Assembly (NCBI GenBank): GCA_963682025.1
Contig: OY821519.1
Span: 94,912,585 to 94,976,584 of the forward strand
Source of the DNA: Cordilura impudica
Lineage: Eukaryota > Arthropoda > Insecta > Diptera > Scathophagidae
DNA length: 64,000 nucleotides
Reading direction: 5' to 3'
The position numbers and the translations under genes are program-made. This document shows positions 54,463 through 64,000 of this stretch, in pieces; position 1 is the stretch's first letter; every line of letters starts with the position of its first letter. The notes below the pieces were generated by a model. That model saw nothing but the letters and a program-made list of their open reading frames with translations, was not told where the DNA came from and searched no databases.

Positions 54463-55260
54463 TAGTTGCTATTATCTGAATTCATTACGGTTAGAATAAC
54501 TTCCATTTGCGTATCAACTATTTTTGCTTACTATTATACCATCCGGTCTGCACATACTTTTTAAGATTTTCATGTAATATGGAAATATATCCGAATTCCT
54601 TTGCTTGGTTTCAAGACGAATATTTTTGTTTAGAAAACTGTTTTCAGGAATAAATGCTAACGCCTCCTCCTTCAAAGAGAGGAGTTGATGTTTTGAGATT
54701 TTGGTTACACAATTTTTTGATTTTTGATGACTTTGTTGGACTTTTCACAGATCTACCTTTCCTTTTCCTTTTCGAGCCGATATTGCAGCTGCGTGTATGA
54801 AAAGATGAGTTTAACATTCTTTACTTGTTAAAAGTTCAGCTGCTTCTCTTCTCTTACTGCGTTCAGAAAAAGGAAGGCGAGGACGTTCCGCTCGTAATAA
54901 AATTGCTTTATCCGGACAAATTACTTCTAAACTTTCTGTTGTGCTTGCTTTTTTTGGGTGTTTGATTATTGTTATAGAAGTGAAACAATTTGGATGTTTT
55001 TTTTTTAAAGTAATTTAGCCTTCTGTGGCACTTTTCCCAATTAACATATAAATGTTTGAAAATCTACGAATTTTTTTTAAAATTTGAACATTTCGGATTC
55101 TTTCTCTCACACATTTAAAAACTAATTCTTGCTTTTTTCTTTCGTGTTCCCTGGACGAAAGAAAACAACTAAATGAGCCTGGAAAAAAACAATTTTCTAG
55201 AAATATGCAAAAAAAAAAAAAAATCCAAAACGAAACATACTGAAAGAACGGTCCACGTTC

Positions 55261-56030
55261 CCGCCTTTTAAGATTTTTTAGTTTTAGATTTGCCAAATCT
55301 TGCCCAAATTTAGCAAGTTTACATAAACAAAAATTTTCAAGATTTTTTTAAAGCACCACTTCTTTTTTTTTTTCAAAGTTTATCAGAGTTATTCTCCATA
55401 TTCAACTTATTTTAAAACTTTTAATTTGTACTTTAAGAAAAATAATTTAAAAATGTTGAAAAAACTACGTTTGTACTAATTGTTACAAATTTACTCAAAA
55501 ATTATAAACTTTAAGAGCGTGCTGTATAACGGAAAATTAAATAAATATGTTTGTTGTTGGTTTGAAGTGTTTACTAGCAGAATAGACAAAGAAAAAACCA
55601 AAAAGGGAATTGAAGTTTTGGCCAAGAAAAGTGGCCTGCCAGACCAAAGTGCAAATAATTGATAACCCTACTCCCGATATTCACTGAAAACTATTTAATA
55701 TGTTACCAGTATAACAGATTTAACTCAAATTTAAATATTATATGCCATGGGACAGCGTAAGTGTCATTACTAAACATGTTCCTGATCGGACTACTTTTGG
55801 ACCTGATTACCATATAATAATCACAACGGATATTTAGCTTACTGGCAAAAAAGGTAAAGGCGAAATTTCAAATTTATCCCATTAGTAAAATATGACAGCC
55901 TAAATAGCGATTTGTTTTTGAAGCAAGTAAAGGTTAAAATTGGATGAAGTTGGTTTCGAACTCATATGCATGAGAAATTAAAAAATATATTTGACTATTT
56001 TACAGTCAAATATGTCTGAGCTGATGTTTG
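55261..56030. other. unassigned, with an unrecognised ORF
   Basis: 55480-55662 is open on the plus strand, ending VFTSRIDKEKTKKGIEVLAK KSGLPDQSANN; composition is protein-like but I recognise no family and it may be part of an unseen gene or element. The rest is AT-rich. Confidence 0.25.
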
Positions 56031-56642
56031 GAACTACCAAACTTTAATTATGCCGATCCACTTAAAATGACTTTCTGAGTCGATTTAGCGATGTCCGTCC
56101 GTATATGTGTCCACGTTAACTTTGTAATCAAAAGCTGCTATCGGCCATAGGGCGAGAGCTATTTAAGTTGGTCAAAATCTGTGGATATTCAGCCCTAGTC
56201 GTCATACAAATGACCCCTGGCAACTCGACTTAAACTGCCATAGTATCCAAATTATCATATAGGCTCATTTTAATTCGAACCCCAATCAGGAGCCCCAAAA
56301 TAATCCCTACAGGATCTTATAAAACTAATTCCCTATTTCTTATCAAAAAAAAAAGTATGCCATAGATTTTTCTACAATTTGGTTTTTATGTTTTTGCAAA
56401 ATATAAGTGACTTTACCAAATGTGGTCATGATCGGTCCATTTTTCGACCCAGTTCCCATATAAATATAGCATCCGTTATAAACTTTTTCACATCTGATGC
56501 AAAAATATTAATAAATATTCCACTAAGATTTGGTTTATGCTTATTTTCGATACTCAATTAGTTGAACGTGAGACCAGTTCTCTAGCCGCATGGTATATGG
56601 TATCGCATAGTCTCTAGACCGAATATAATTTTCATACTTGTT
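56031..56642 (-). mobile_element. GACGGAC-type element, diverged copy
   Basis: Reading from 56642: aacaagtatgaaaattatat, tctagagactatgcgatacc, aagcataaaccaaatc..., then cacttaaaatgactttctga reversed and gtccgtccgt near 56092. Lower identity than the copies at 34416-38559 and the triplet ggtctagacc palindrome is damaged. Confidence 0.55.
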
Positions 56643-56711
56643 AGATTTCGATATTTTCCTGATCTTTTTTCTAATCAATATATATAAAATTAATTTTCTG
56701 TTTGTTTGTTT

Positions 56712-57350
56712 GACCGCTATACAAATTTTTATTTTTCAATGGATTTCTCTGAAATTTGGTACACACGCTCTCGGTACCCCAGGAAAGGTCGCCATACATA
56801 TGCTTCTTATCGACCAAGCCTACTTTTACGCCCACTTTTTATATACAATTCATTTTCTGTTTTTTGGCATATTTGTTCGCTATACAAATTTTTATTTGTT
56901 AACCGACTTCTCTGAAATTTGGTACACACGATCTCTGAACTCCACGTAAGGTCACTATATGCTTCTTATCAGCCACACCTACTCCTACGCCTACTTTTTA
57001 TATACAATTCATTTTCTGTTTTTTTTTTTTTTTTTTTTTTTTTGTATATTTGTACGCTACACAAATTTTATTTTTTCAACGGATTCCTCTGAAATTTGGT
57101 ATACACGATCTCTCTACTCCAGAGAAAGTAGCCATATGTTTCTTACAGGCTACGCCTACTTTTGCGGCCACTTTTTTTAATTTTTTACGTGTTTCGCTCG
57201 AATTTACTGCACATTATTCTCATATCCCAGGCAAGGTCATCATATATTTTTATCGGCCACGCCCACTTTTTTTAAGTTTCTATGTACGCTTTTAGTGTTT
57301 GTTAATAAATTTTAATTTTTTAATGGACTTCCCTAAAACTTTGTGCGTAA
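56712..57350. repeat. tandem ~150-175-bp units in the Helitron-like element
   Basis: Unit: cgctatacaaatttttattt, tctctgaaatttggtacaca, ctccaggaaaggtcgccat, cttcttatcggccacgccta, ctttttatatacaattcatt. Copies start near 56714, 56878, 57054 and (partial) 57190. Open frames across them are artefacts. Confidence 0.8.
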
Positions 57351-57694
57351 ATCTCTTTACTGACTACTCTTGAGTTTACACCATTACGAAATAGATATTG
57401 TAAATCAACCTATTACAAATATCCCCGTCTTGCCTTTTTTATTATATGAGTTGTAACACCCTAAAATAAGTTCAGTTCTATTTCATAGGTGAACAGATAC
57501 AGGTTGACTATCATTGTAGGATTACTCCGATGAGGTTTATTTGTACAAATATTTCCATCTCGCCTTTTTAAGTACATTGGAAAGCAAAATATTACATTTA
57601 TTTCCATCTCGCCTTTAGGTAAAGGTGGAAAAGGAACTATTTGCTGTTGTGACTTGCACATGAAAGTATAGCATATAGGCCGTACTACCTCAAA

Positions 57695-58160
57695 TGAAAA
57701 AAGATTAGACTAAACAGAAGTCTAGAGAACCCGATCAGACCCAAATTCGTATCGAGCCTCAACGAGTTAGACAATCTGAGTCGAGAAATGCTGAAACACC
57801 TGAGTTAACCCGGTAACGTCTTGAAGCCCAAAGATCAAGACAAGATTTGTTAAGAGTAGCGGAAATGCCTGTATCTACTCAAGTGCATCTAGAAATCCAG
57901 CGTCTAAGACAAGCTGAGTCGAGGGAATGTGAAACTCCTGAAACGACTCAACAACATCTTCACGCCCAATGGACAAGATAAGCTGACTCCAGGGAATATG
58001 AAACTCCTGAAACGGGACAACAACGTCTTGAAGCCCAACGGATAAGACAAGGTGACTGCGAATGTGAAACTCCTGAAACGACTCTAATACCCCTACCAGG
58101 AAACTTTTGTAAGTTGGTTCCTTCATTGCAAGATATGGTACAAGAATTTTTCCTAACATA
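57695..58160 (+). pseudogene. Helitron-associated ETPE-repeat protein fragment
   Basis: Plus-strand reading with repeated units of ~22-24 residues: RNAETPE, VHLEIQRLRQAESRECETPE, TTQQHLHAQ, ADSREYETPETGQQRLEAQR, IRQGDCECETPETT, ending PLPGNFCKLVPSLQDMVQEF. Repeats of R-L-x-x-x-R-x-R-Q-x-x-x-x-E-x-x-E-T-P-E are typical of the N-terminal region of Helitron/Pif1-type proteins. Stops at several points. The minus-strand frames here are shadows. Confidence 0.5.
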
Positions 58161-58395
58161 ACGTACATAAGAGTACAATCACTTACGGTAGCAGGTATAC
58201 ACTTAGAATCTCCCTGTTTTTCTCATAGACTATTATATATCGCATGCTCCAGAGTTAGGGGCTAGCACAATCTTTTCCTATATGCACCAGATATGTTGTA
58301 TATCCCAAAGAACTAAAATAACTAAAATTCGTAACTTTTAGACATCATACACTCAAAATAATCCATGCATAAACATAGGTAGTTGTAATGGTAAG

Positions 58396-59403
58396 CAGGC
58401 GTTGAGCACTTAGTCCCCAATGAACAAATTCCCCAAAAAAAATAACTTATTGCCCCAAAAATTGGGGAATAATTTCACGATGCACAAATTCCCAAAATTT
58501 TTTTAAAAAAAGTTCCCCAAAATAAATGAACGAATTCCCCATACAGCTCTCAATATCTGTCCTGCAATAAACGTATTTAAAATTTATGTATATTCTTTTC
58601 AATAGCATCACTTCGGTGAGCGGAAGTGGCGTGCGGACTCGGACGCGACGAGACGCGGTCGCGGAATACAGCTTAGCAGAAATATCGGAATGATCTGAAA
58701 AATGTAATTTGGCAATTAAAATAAGTTGACAACAACTGCGCGGCAGCACAGGTGTGGCTGCCAAACGCGAGGGAGCGGCGCGCAGACGTATACGAATACG
58801 AGACGCGCTCGAGAACACAGCTTAGCTAAAATATCGCAATGATGTGAAAAATATATTTTGGCGATTAAAATAAGTTGACGTCAACTGCGTGGCAGCACGG
58901 GTGTAGCTGCCAAACGCGCGGACGCGACTCACTCGCGGAACACAGCTCAGCGAAATGTCTTATGATAAATTTTATCTACGTATTTGCAATAATTACTATA
59001 CATGTACTATAAACAGCACAATTTTAAACGTCGCATTCATTTACTATTTTTGAAACTTCTAAAAATTTGGCGTCTCTGCTCAATGATGATCACTTATTGA
59101 ATGCAGTAATTTAATTTTTAAGAGTTCTAATTCCTTTAATTTGCAAACGATTCCGTTATATTTGATGTTTACAAAATAAAGAAACTTAAAGAAAAAAACT
59201 TAAAGCTGTTTGGCAGCTTATATTTGAAGCATTTTTGCTATAGCGTCTTATAAAAAATCAAACAATTTTAGATTGAAATCAAAAATGAATTTACTCCCCA
59301 AAAAACATAAACATAGAGGAATTTTTTCATCATGAACAAATTCCCAAATCCCATACAAATTTTTGGGGAATTTGTTCATTGAGGACTAAGTACTCAGCGC
59401 CTG
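58396..59403. mobile_element. 1-kb TIR element with GC-rich internal tandem repeats
   Basis: Ends CAGGCGTTGAGCACTTAGTC and, reversed, CAGGCGCTGAGTACTTAGTC, continuing caatgaacaaattccccaaa on both sides (>45 bp). CAGGCG termini suggest hAT, but no convincing 8-bp duplication is seen (left atggtaag, right gtaatcat). No transposase. Confidence 0.65.
58617..58965. repeat. ~150-bp tandem repeat, two and a half copies
   Basis: Unit contains gagacgcggtcgcggaatac, agcttagcagaaatatcgga, attaaaataagttgacaaca, actgcgcggcagcacaggtg, tagctgccaaacgcg. Markedly richer in CpG than the rest of the window. Minus-strand ORF 58447-58818 is a by-product. Confidence 0.8.
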
Positions 59404-59745
59404 GTAATCATAGTGATCCAAGACCGGGAAAAAACAGCTAGTTTTTTCATATTTTTCTACTTTAATGGTTTGAGCATGTTTTGTTGCATTTTTTTTGTTA
59501 CCTTCATACCGATATCTTTTCTTGGCCAACATATAATCCCAATTAAAAAAAAAATTAATAAATAGAAAAAATAAAAAAACAAGAGTGAAATTCAGCTATG
59601 TCGAATCTTGGATACCCATTTCGGCTTTACGTTTACATTAATATCTGGACTTAGTGCATTATTTATAACAAATGTAAACAAAATATTTAAAAAAGTAAAT
59701 AATATGACCAAAAAATTAATAGGTACTAAATAATTACAACAAATA
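59404..59745. other. unassigned AT-rich DNA
   Basis: No coding, terminal repeats or regulatory sites recognised. Confidence 0.3.
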
Positions 59746-60544
59746 CGAGGACGAACCAATAAGTACGTGACTTTTCGTACTTCCCTCGTAGTTATATGAA
59801 ATGCAACACTGCTCCTAAGTGCTCATTAAACATTAATTTTTGCGAAAAAAAAACCGTGAATCCAACCAAGCTTTTCGCTTGATAAATATTATGGGGAATC
59901 TGCTCAATCGATTTCAATGCTAAGAAAGTTGTGTACTGACTTTCGTTGTGGTCGCACAAATTCAAATGACGCTGAACGTTCTGGACGGCCAATTGAGGTT
60001 AATACACCCGAAAATGTCGAAAAAATAAACGATATGCTGTTGGCCGATCGAAAAGTAAAAGTGCGTGAGATTTTTGATGCCAAAGGAATTTCATATGGCA
60101 GTGTGGTTTCGATTTTAAATTATCAGTTGGGTTTAAATTATAAGTTGGGTGTCGCGTTTGCTCTCAACAGACCATAAACGTAATCGTGTGACAACTTCAA
60201 AGGATTGTTTGGAGTTGTTTAACGGCATTTCGAATGAGTTTTGTAACTGTGGATGAAACATACAACCACCGGAGACCAAGCAGCAGTCTAAACAATGGGT
60301 TTCTCTGGGTTAACCGGCTCCGAAGAAGGCCAAGGTAAGTTTGTCGGCCAATAAGGTGATGGGAAAAGTTTTTTGGGATGCACGCGGAATAATCCACATC
60401 GATTACCTTCAACAGGGAAAAACAATAAACGGCGAATATTATGCCAACTTATTGGACCGATTTAAGGAGGATTTAAAAAAAAAAACGGCTCCATATGGGC
60501 AAGAAAAAAACTCCTTTCCATCAAGATAATGCACGGGTGCACAC

Positions 60545-62555
60545 TAGGCATATAACTTTTGGCATTTTTTGTAAATATCAAATTTTGCCAGGCAAGGCTG
60601 AACAGTCCATGGAAAAATATGAATAATTGCGTTTTTACTTTTTCGCGATCGTTAAAAAGGGTTCCGCACCAAATGCGATGAAGTTTGGAATTAGGATTTT
60701 TTTTCAGGGCAAACTGTTGAATTGCAGGGTTGCCAACTGTCACATAATACATAGATTTTTCGGAAGATATTACAATTTTCATAAATGAAACACACTTGGT
60801 AACCCTTAAAATGCCCATTCTACGTCATCTAACGGGAATACTTAATTTTTAATGTTATTGATTACTTCCCATATGTATTTTTAAACTAAAATGAAGTTTA
60901 AAAAAATTAAAATCGCTGTTGAAAAAAATTCCAAAGTCTGGACCAAGAGTTTGGTAAAATGTCGAGAAATAGAAAACGTTGAAATATCATTATCATACTT
61001 TAAACAAATGCCAAAGCAGAAAGCTGTTATTGGAAGGTTTTACGCCTTAGCAAAAGAAAGAAAGAGTAAAGATAAAAGTTATGCTAAAATATCTGAAGAA
61101 ATTTTTAATATGTGGATAAAACTTAAAATAAAACAAATTAGTGTGGGAGGTATTAAAAAAAAGTTAAAAGGATGATATTATCCTACCAAAACCATTTAAA
61201 ACGTCCAAATGATAGCAATTTTAATGAAATATTTGATGTATCCAGTGAAATAGAATCTTTTTCTGAACAAGAACCTGTCCAAAATATAAATTCTGATGAT
61301 TCTGATTTATCATCAATATCTGAAGATCATACTGATGAAAATCTAGATGACGATAACTACAAACCCCCCAGGCAAACAAAATCCACTTAAATTGTCGTTA
61401 AATCCAGCTGTAACGTTGGTCAACAATGTGAACGTGAGCACCAAAAAAGCAGCTAAGATTTGCAAACAATTGGCTGGGTCTGGAATAACCATTGCCACCC
61501 CAACACAACCAGGCATATACAAAGCTGTGATAAGATCCGCTAAACAAAAAGAAGAAGAACTGTCTAAAACATTGAAAAACGAAGAGTGGTGTCTTCACTT
61601 CGATGGAAAGAAGATTGGAAAGAAAGAAGTGCAGGTTATAGTTATCAAAAACAAATATAAGGAAGTAAAGTTAAGTGTTCTTGTGCTTGATAGTGGAAAA
61701 CCGCTTGATATATTTAACGGTATCAAAGATACGTTGGATAGGTTTGATTTCTGGAATTCCATCAAAATGATAGTTTGTGACGCGACCAGTGTAAATACCG
61801 GAAACAAAAATGGCGTTGTAAGGTTACTCAAAAACTACTTCGAGTCAATTTTTTTACCACCACCGCAATATGTTGGTTGTCAGCACCATATCCTGGATTT
61901 GGTACTAAGATACGTCATGGATGAGATTTTAGGTGGGAAAACATCATCTCCTAACATTCATTATGATTTTGTTGTTGAGCTACAAAATAACTACATACAT
62001 CTCAAAAATACCTTTAATCAAAACGATGTAGTTATTAAATGTATGGACATTCAATGGCGTGGTGATATGCAATTTTTGTTTGAGCTCGGCAAAGCATTCA
62101 GATATTATAATGAAAATGGAAGTATTCCATTCATTAACTTTAAATCATTACCACCAATGAGTAATGCCCGATGGAACTCCAGAGCAATATTTGCCATCTT
62201 GGCATTTATTCTTCTTCCAAATTATCGGGAAAAGCTTCTGTCGATCTGTAAGTTCATATGTGGTCCATGGTATGATGTATGGTTTACGGATCACTGTTTC
62301 CGTACAAATAACTTTTCATCATTAAAAACTCTCTTACACCATTTAAGAAGGCTCAAGAATGTTTTTTACGGCACTGGGTGCAAGAACTGTCTGCAATTAA
62401 TAGACAGCAGCAACATATGTGCCGAACGAACTGTGAAACTAGTGCAAGACTTATTTCCGCTATGCAAATCAACGCGAACTCTAAACTTAAAATTTATTTC
62501 TTGTAACACCTAGTTTGTACTCTTCTTTTATTAATGTTGTTATGTTGTTTTAAAA

Positions 62556-62592
<37 letters not shown>

Positions 62593-62732
62593 TGGAAGGT
62601 TTTAGAAATCGCATTCGGTGCGGAAGGTTTTTGTTTCTAACTGACCTAAGATATCGTTTTTTATTATCAGTACAATATTCCCCATAGCGTAGTGCCTGGC
62701 AAATTTTTAGTTAAAAAAAAGTTATATGCCTA
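60545..62732 (+). mobile_element. hAT transposon, 2,188 bp, recent insertion
   Basis: Perfect 8-bp target duplication GTGCACAC (60537-60544, 62733-62740). Perfect 16-bp inverted ends TAGGCATATAACTTTT. Shared subterminal aattttgccaggca on both sides and a CTTCCGCACCRAATGCG motif near both ends (about 60662 and, reversed, 62615). Transposase on the plus strand. Precise excision would restore the mariner frame (RVHT to CAVS). Confidence 0.95.
60891..62513 (+). CDS. hAT-family transposase, near intact, two homopolymer frame changes
   Basis: Three overlapping frames. 60891-61175: MKFKKIKIAVEKNSKVWTKS and a Lys-rich DNA-binding-like N-terminus. 61172-61390: acidic linker (SSEIESFSEQEPVQNINSDD). 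61347-62513: core with EEWCLHFDGKKIGKKEVQVI (first Asp), MIVCDATSVNTGNKNGVVRL (second Asp), VGCQHHILDLVLRYVMDEIL (C..H), PPMSNARWNSRAIFAILAFI (the RW motif), SSNICAERTVKLVQDLF (candidate catalytic Glu region). Frame changes fall at an A8 run (61155-61162) and a C6 run (61364-61369), so a single base at each would give one ORF of ~540 codons. Could be a real lesion or an assembly indel. Confidence 0.82.
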
Positions 62733-63047
62733 GTGCACACGTGTGCAGTCTCAATGGCAAAATTCCATGAATTGGGCTACGAATTGATACCGCATCCGCC
62801 ATATTCTCCGGATTTAGCCCCCAGTGACTATTTCCTATTTCCAAACCTAAAGAAATGGCTCTGTAGAAAGAGAGTTAGCTCCAACGATGAAAATATTTTT
62901 CAAAAAATGCCTATTTTATGGACCTGGAAAAATGCTATTTTTTGAAAGGGTATCGAGCTAAAAGGAGATTATATTGAAAAATAAATTTTTTTTTTTCCAA
63001 AAAAAAAACTGTTTCATTCTAAAAGTCACGGACTTATGTACAATTCG

Positions 63048-64000
63048 TACACTGAATTTTTCTAATTCTTTGATGAGTCTCCATATGTTAGGCCATATCT
63101 TGGCACAATGATTCCCGAATTATCCCAAAATACCAACCTGCTCGCGATAAAAGAAAACAATATTATGTTAAGTTTACACAGGTAAATGGTTTATTTTGTG
63201 AATGAGCGTGATTTCAACAGTAGACGTACAACCGGAAAGACGGACCGACAGACGGACATCGCTATATCGACTCGAGTTCTCATAAGGATCAAGAATGTAT
63301 ATACTTTTTGGGGTCACAGATTCATTTTTCGAAGCGTTACAAATGGAATGACAATTGATACATACTTTCTGAAAAGTGGTATGAGAAGAAGATCAAGATC
63401 TTCAAATCATCTCAACTGGTAGACCTCGAAAACTAACTATAACGGAGAAGACATATCTATTGTAAAGAAAATTAAAAAGAAAGCATTTCTACATAGGTGG
63501 TAGCAGAAATTATAAAAGTAATTTCTAATGAAATACATAATAAAACTGTTCACCGAAGCCTGCATCATGTTCCTGAAAAGAACGAAAAAAGTGAATCGCA
63601 AAAAGAGGTTTTAATTTGCAAAAACGTACGTGAATATCTGGAACAGTGTGTTATTCGATTATTTAGATATTACAATCTGACGGGTTACTGAAATAGCAAT
63701 ACCTCGATTGATAAGATGAATAAGATGGTTTATCTCAATATCTGACAAGATAACCTATATAACGGTATTCTTAGCGAAAATTATTACTTTTATTAGAATA
63801 ATGATGCCAAGCGCACAGCCCATGAGAAACGAACACGGATAATTCATTGCACGCTACCCATTTCTGACTCCTCACTATCCGCAGACAAGAATGCCACTGA
63901 ATGGCAAGCTATAGGATCAGGATCAACCAAATACTTAGTCAACTCAATGTCAACAGGGTTAAGACAGTTTTAAAAGGAATAGGCATCGTCACAAGATTTT
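63048..64000. other. GACGGAC-repeat scrap, Tc1-like fragment and unassigned DNA
   Basis: 63235-63355: gacggaccgacagacggaca, tcgctatatcgactcg, ggatcaagaatgtatatac, gcgttacaaatggaatgaca (3' region of the GACGGAC family). From 63410 a Tc1-like piece follows. 63690-64000 shows no recognisable coding. Confidence 0.5.
63400..63691 (+). pseudogene. Tc1-like transposase, N-terminal DNA-binding region
   Basis: Plus-strand frames: TGRPRKLTITEK, IVKKIKKKAFLH, then VAEIIKVISNEIHNKTVHRS and LHHVPEKNEKSESQKEVLIC. The order GRPRKLT (AT-hook-like) ... I-x-x-x-I-x-x-x-P-F ... K-T-V-H-R-x-L-H is the PAIRED-like N-terminus of Tc1-family transposases. Frame changes at ~63422 and 63495; the catalytic part is not present before the window's end. 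Confidence 0.5.

Larger units (their letters stand above)
51900..55000 (-). pseudogene. RAG1/Transib-like transposase, N-terminal half, interrupted
   Basis: Read right to left: RPRLPFSERSKRREAAELLT (near 54905-54840), a basic stretch, LSKEEALAFIPENSFLNKNI, NSDIFPYYMKILKSMCRPDG (54690-54500), mariner B, then YGFHSSTGQAHF (53620-53585), the MITE/MULE insertion, KQSFLQPSTS (52143 down), SFSATTVIPLRL, TPKSARFCRPLKLEFTKETI and VESDLDKQI. Each block has a counterpart in 30880-32771. At the position of the candidate first catalytic Asp this copy has His (YGFH). Removing the MITE and one TTAA restores the frame exactly. Non-functional. Confidence 0.72.
51880..55260 (-). mobile_element. RAG1/Transib-like transposon, second copy, with nested insertions
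   Basis: 5' end (right) near 55260: ggtccac followed by gttc and ccgcc resembles the terminus/flank at 33324-33341 (ggtccactgtg cgccg). The 3' half, with the second catalytic Asp and the Glu, is absent; it is lost before the adjacent Tc1 element. Insertions inside: TTAA MITE 52143-53574 (itself holding a MULE) and mariner 53640-54462. Confidence 0.65.
56675..58180 (+). mobile_element. Helitron-like element, 5' region
   Basis: Starts TCAATATATATAAAATTAAT after an A, then tttctgtttgtttgtttgac: typical Helitron 5' sequence. Followed by 3-4 tandem ~150-175-bp units that repeat it, then a coding scrap with ETPE repeats as found ahead of Helitron helicases. No Rep or helicase motif and no 3' hairpin/CTRR was found, so the right limit given is only the end of recognisable sequence. 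Confidence 0.5.
59845..62945 (+). pseudogene. DD34D mariner transposase, interrupted
   Basis: N-terminal part FRCGRTNSNDAERSGRPIEV, ADRKVKVREIFDAKGISYGS, then frameshifted VDETYNHRRPSSSLNNGFLW-type remnant of the first-Asp region, VMGKVFWDARGIIHIDYLQQ, GKTINGEYYANLLDRFKEDL, and HQDNARVHT at 60520-60544 (second Asp). After the hAT: CAVSMAKFHELGYELIPHPP, YSPDLAPSDYFLFPNLKKWL (third Asp, 34 residues after the second). Two frameshifts in the left part and one after the third Asp. Non-functional before or after the insertion. Confidence 0.85.
59746..63047 (+). mobile_element. irritans-type (DD34D) mariner split by a hAT element
   Basis: TA-flanked; left end cgaggacgaaccaataagta then cgtgacttttcg, right end (reversed) cgaattgtacataagtccgtgac. 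Same family as 45964-46722. Removing the hAT and one 8-bp repeat gives a ~1.1-kb mariner. Confidence 0.85.

Noticed and set aside
57875..58178. Minus-strand ORFs with EFHIPS repeats
   Set aside because: They are antisense to the ETPE-repeat frame, which matches a known Helitron-associated pattern.
61150..61370. Programmed ribosomal frameshifting in the hAT transposase
   Set aside because: Two frame changes at A8 and C6 runs without slippery-heptamer plus pseudoknot context are better explained by indels; hAT elements are not known to frameshift.
1..64000. LTR retrotransposon or endogenous virus sequences
   Set aside because: No gag/protease/integrase motifs, primer-binding site or paired LTRs were seen; all RT signals are of the non-LTR type.

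Overview
The window looks like a repeat-dense stretch of a brachyceran (probably calyptrate) fly genome. The DNA is very AT-rich. The only convincing host genes are three paralogous two-exon cuticular protein genes of the Rebers-Riddiford RR-2 type with histidine/glycine-rich N-terminal halves. Almost everything else is transposable-element DNA: mariner-type elements with rosa-like (DD41D) and irritans-like (DD34D) transposases, Tc1-like elements, piggyBac-like, hAT, Helitron, MULE-like and RAG1/Transib-like copies, LINE fragments, tRNA-derived SINE pieces and the short GACGGACGGACAT-type repeats common in flies. No species call can be made from sequence alone.

Layout. 1-999: 3' part of a broken piggyBac-like transposase. 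1430-7680: TTTA-rich DNA with a higher-order duplication, interrupted by a tiny Helitron-like element (2000-2421) and a 2.4-kb transposon with ~600-bp inverted repeats (2968-5354). 7681-11663: a stub and a second degraded copy of that long-TIR family. 12606-15715: a LINE with EN and RT, frameshifted. 15828-21640: a four-level nest; a Jockey-like LINE endonuclease region is split by a 4.7-kb element flanked by CTAA, which holds a hAT-like TIR element, which holds a TA-flanked element and a piggyBac-like element. 21745-22658: DD41D mariner copy A. 23813-25920: GACGGAC-type element containing a ~870-bp TTTTTAA heptamer array.

26489-27455, 43269-44121 and 48025-48925: the cuticular protein genes, each with a TATAAATA box. 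Genes 1 and 3 are preceded by similar opposite-strand small ORFs encoding possible secreted peptides. Between and around the genes: mariner and LINE scraps, SINE pieces, a 2,500-bp RAG1/Transib-like element (30837-33336), a ~700-bp-arm hairpin of GACGGAC repeats (37140-38559), a Helitron (38775-41255) split by a second DD41D mariner, a Tc1 deletion derivative, a second TTTTTAA array and a deleted mariner.

49443-55260: a hairpin MITE, a Tc1-like element with ~235-bp IR/DR termini, then a second RAG1/Transib-like transposase (minus strand). That copy contains a TTAA-flanked MITE, which contains a MULE-like element with a 9-bp target duplication, minisatellite inverted repeats and a FLYWCH zinc-finger gene; a deleted mariner (copy B) is inserted in the same host copy. 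56031-64000: GACGGAC repeat, a Helitron 5' region with ETPE-repeat coding, a GC-richer TIR element with internal ~150-bp tandem repeats, an irritans-type mariner split by a nearly intact 2,188-bp hAT, and Tc1 remnants.

The genes do not form a pathway. The cuticular genes are a local duplication cluster and the rest records successive transposon insertions, several datable relative to one another because removing the inner element restores the outer reading frame.
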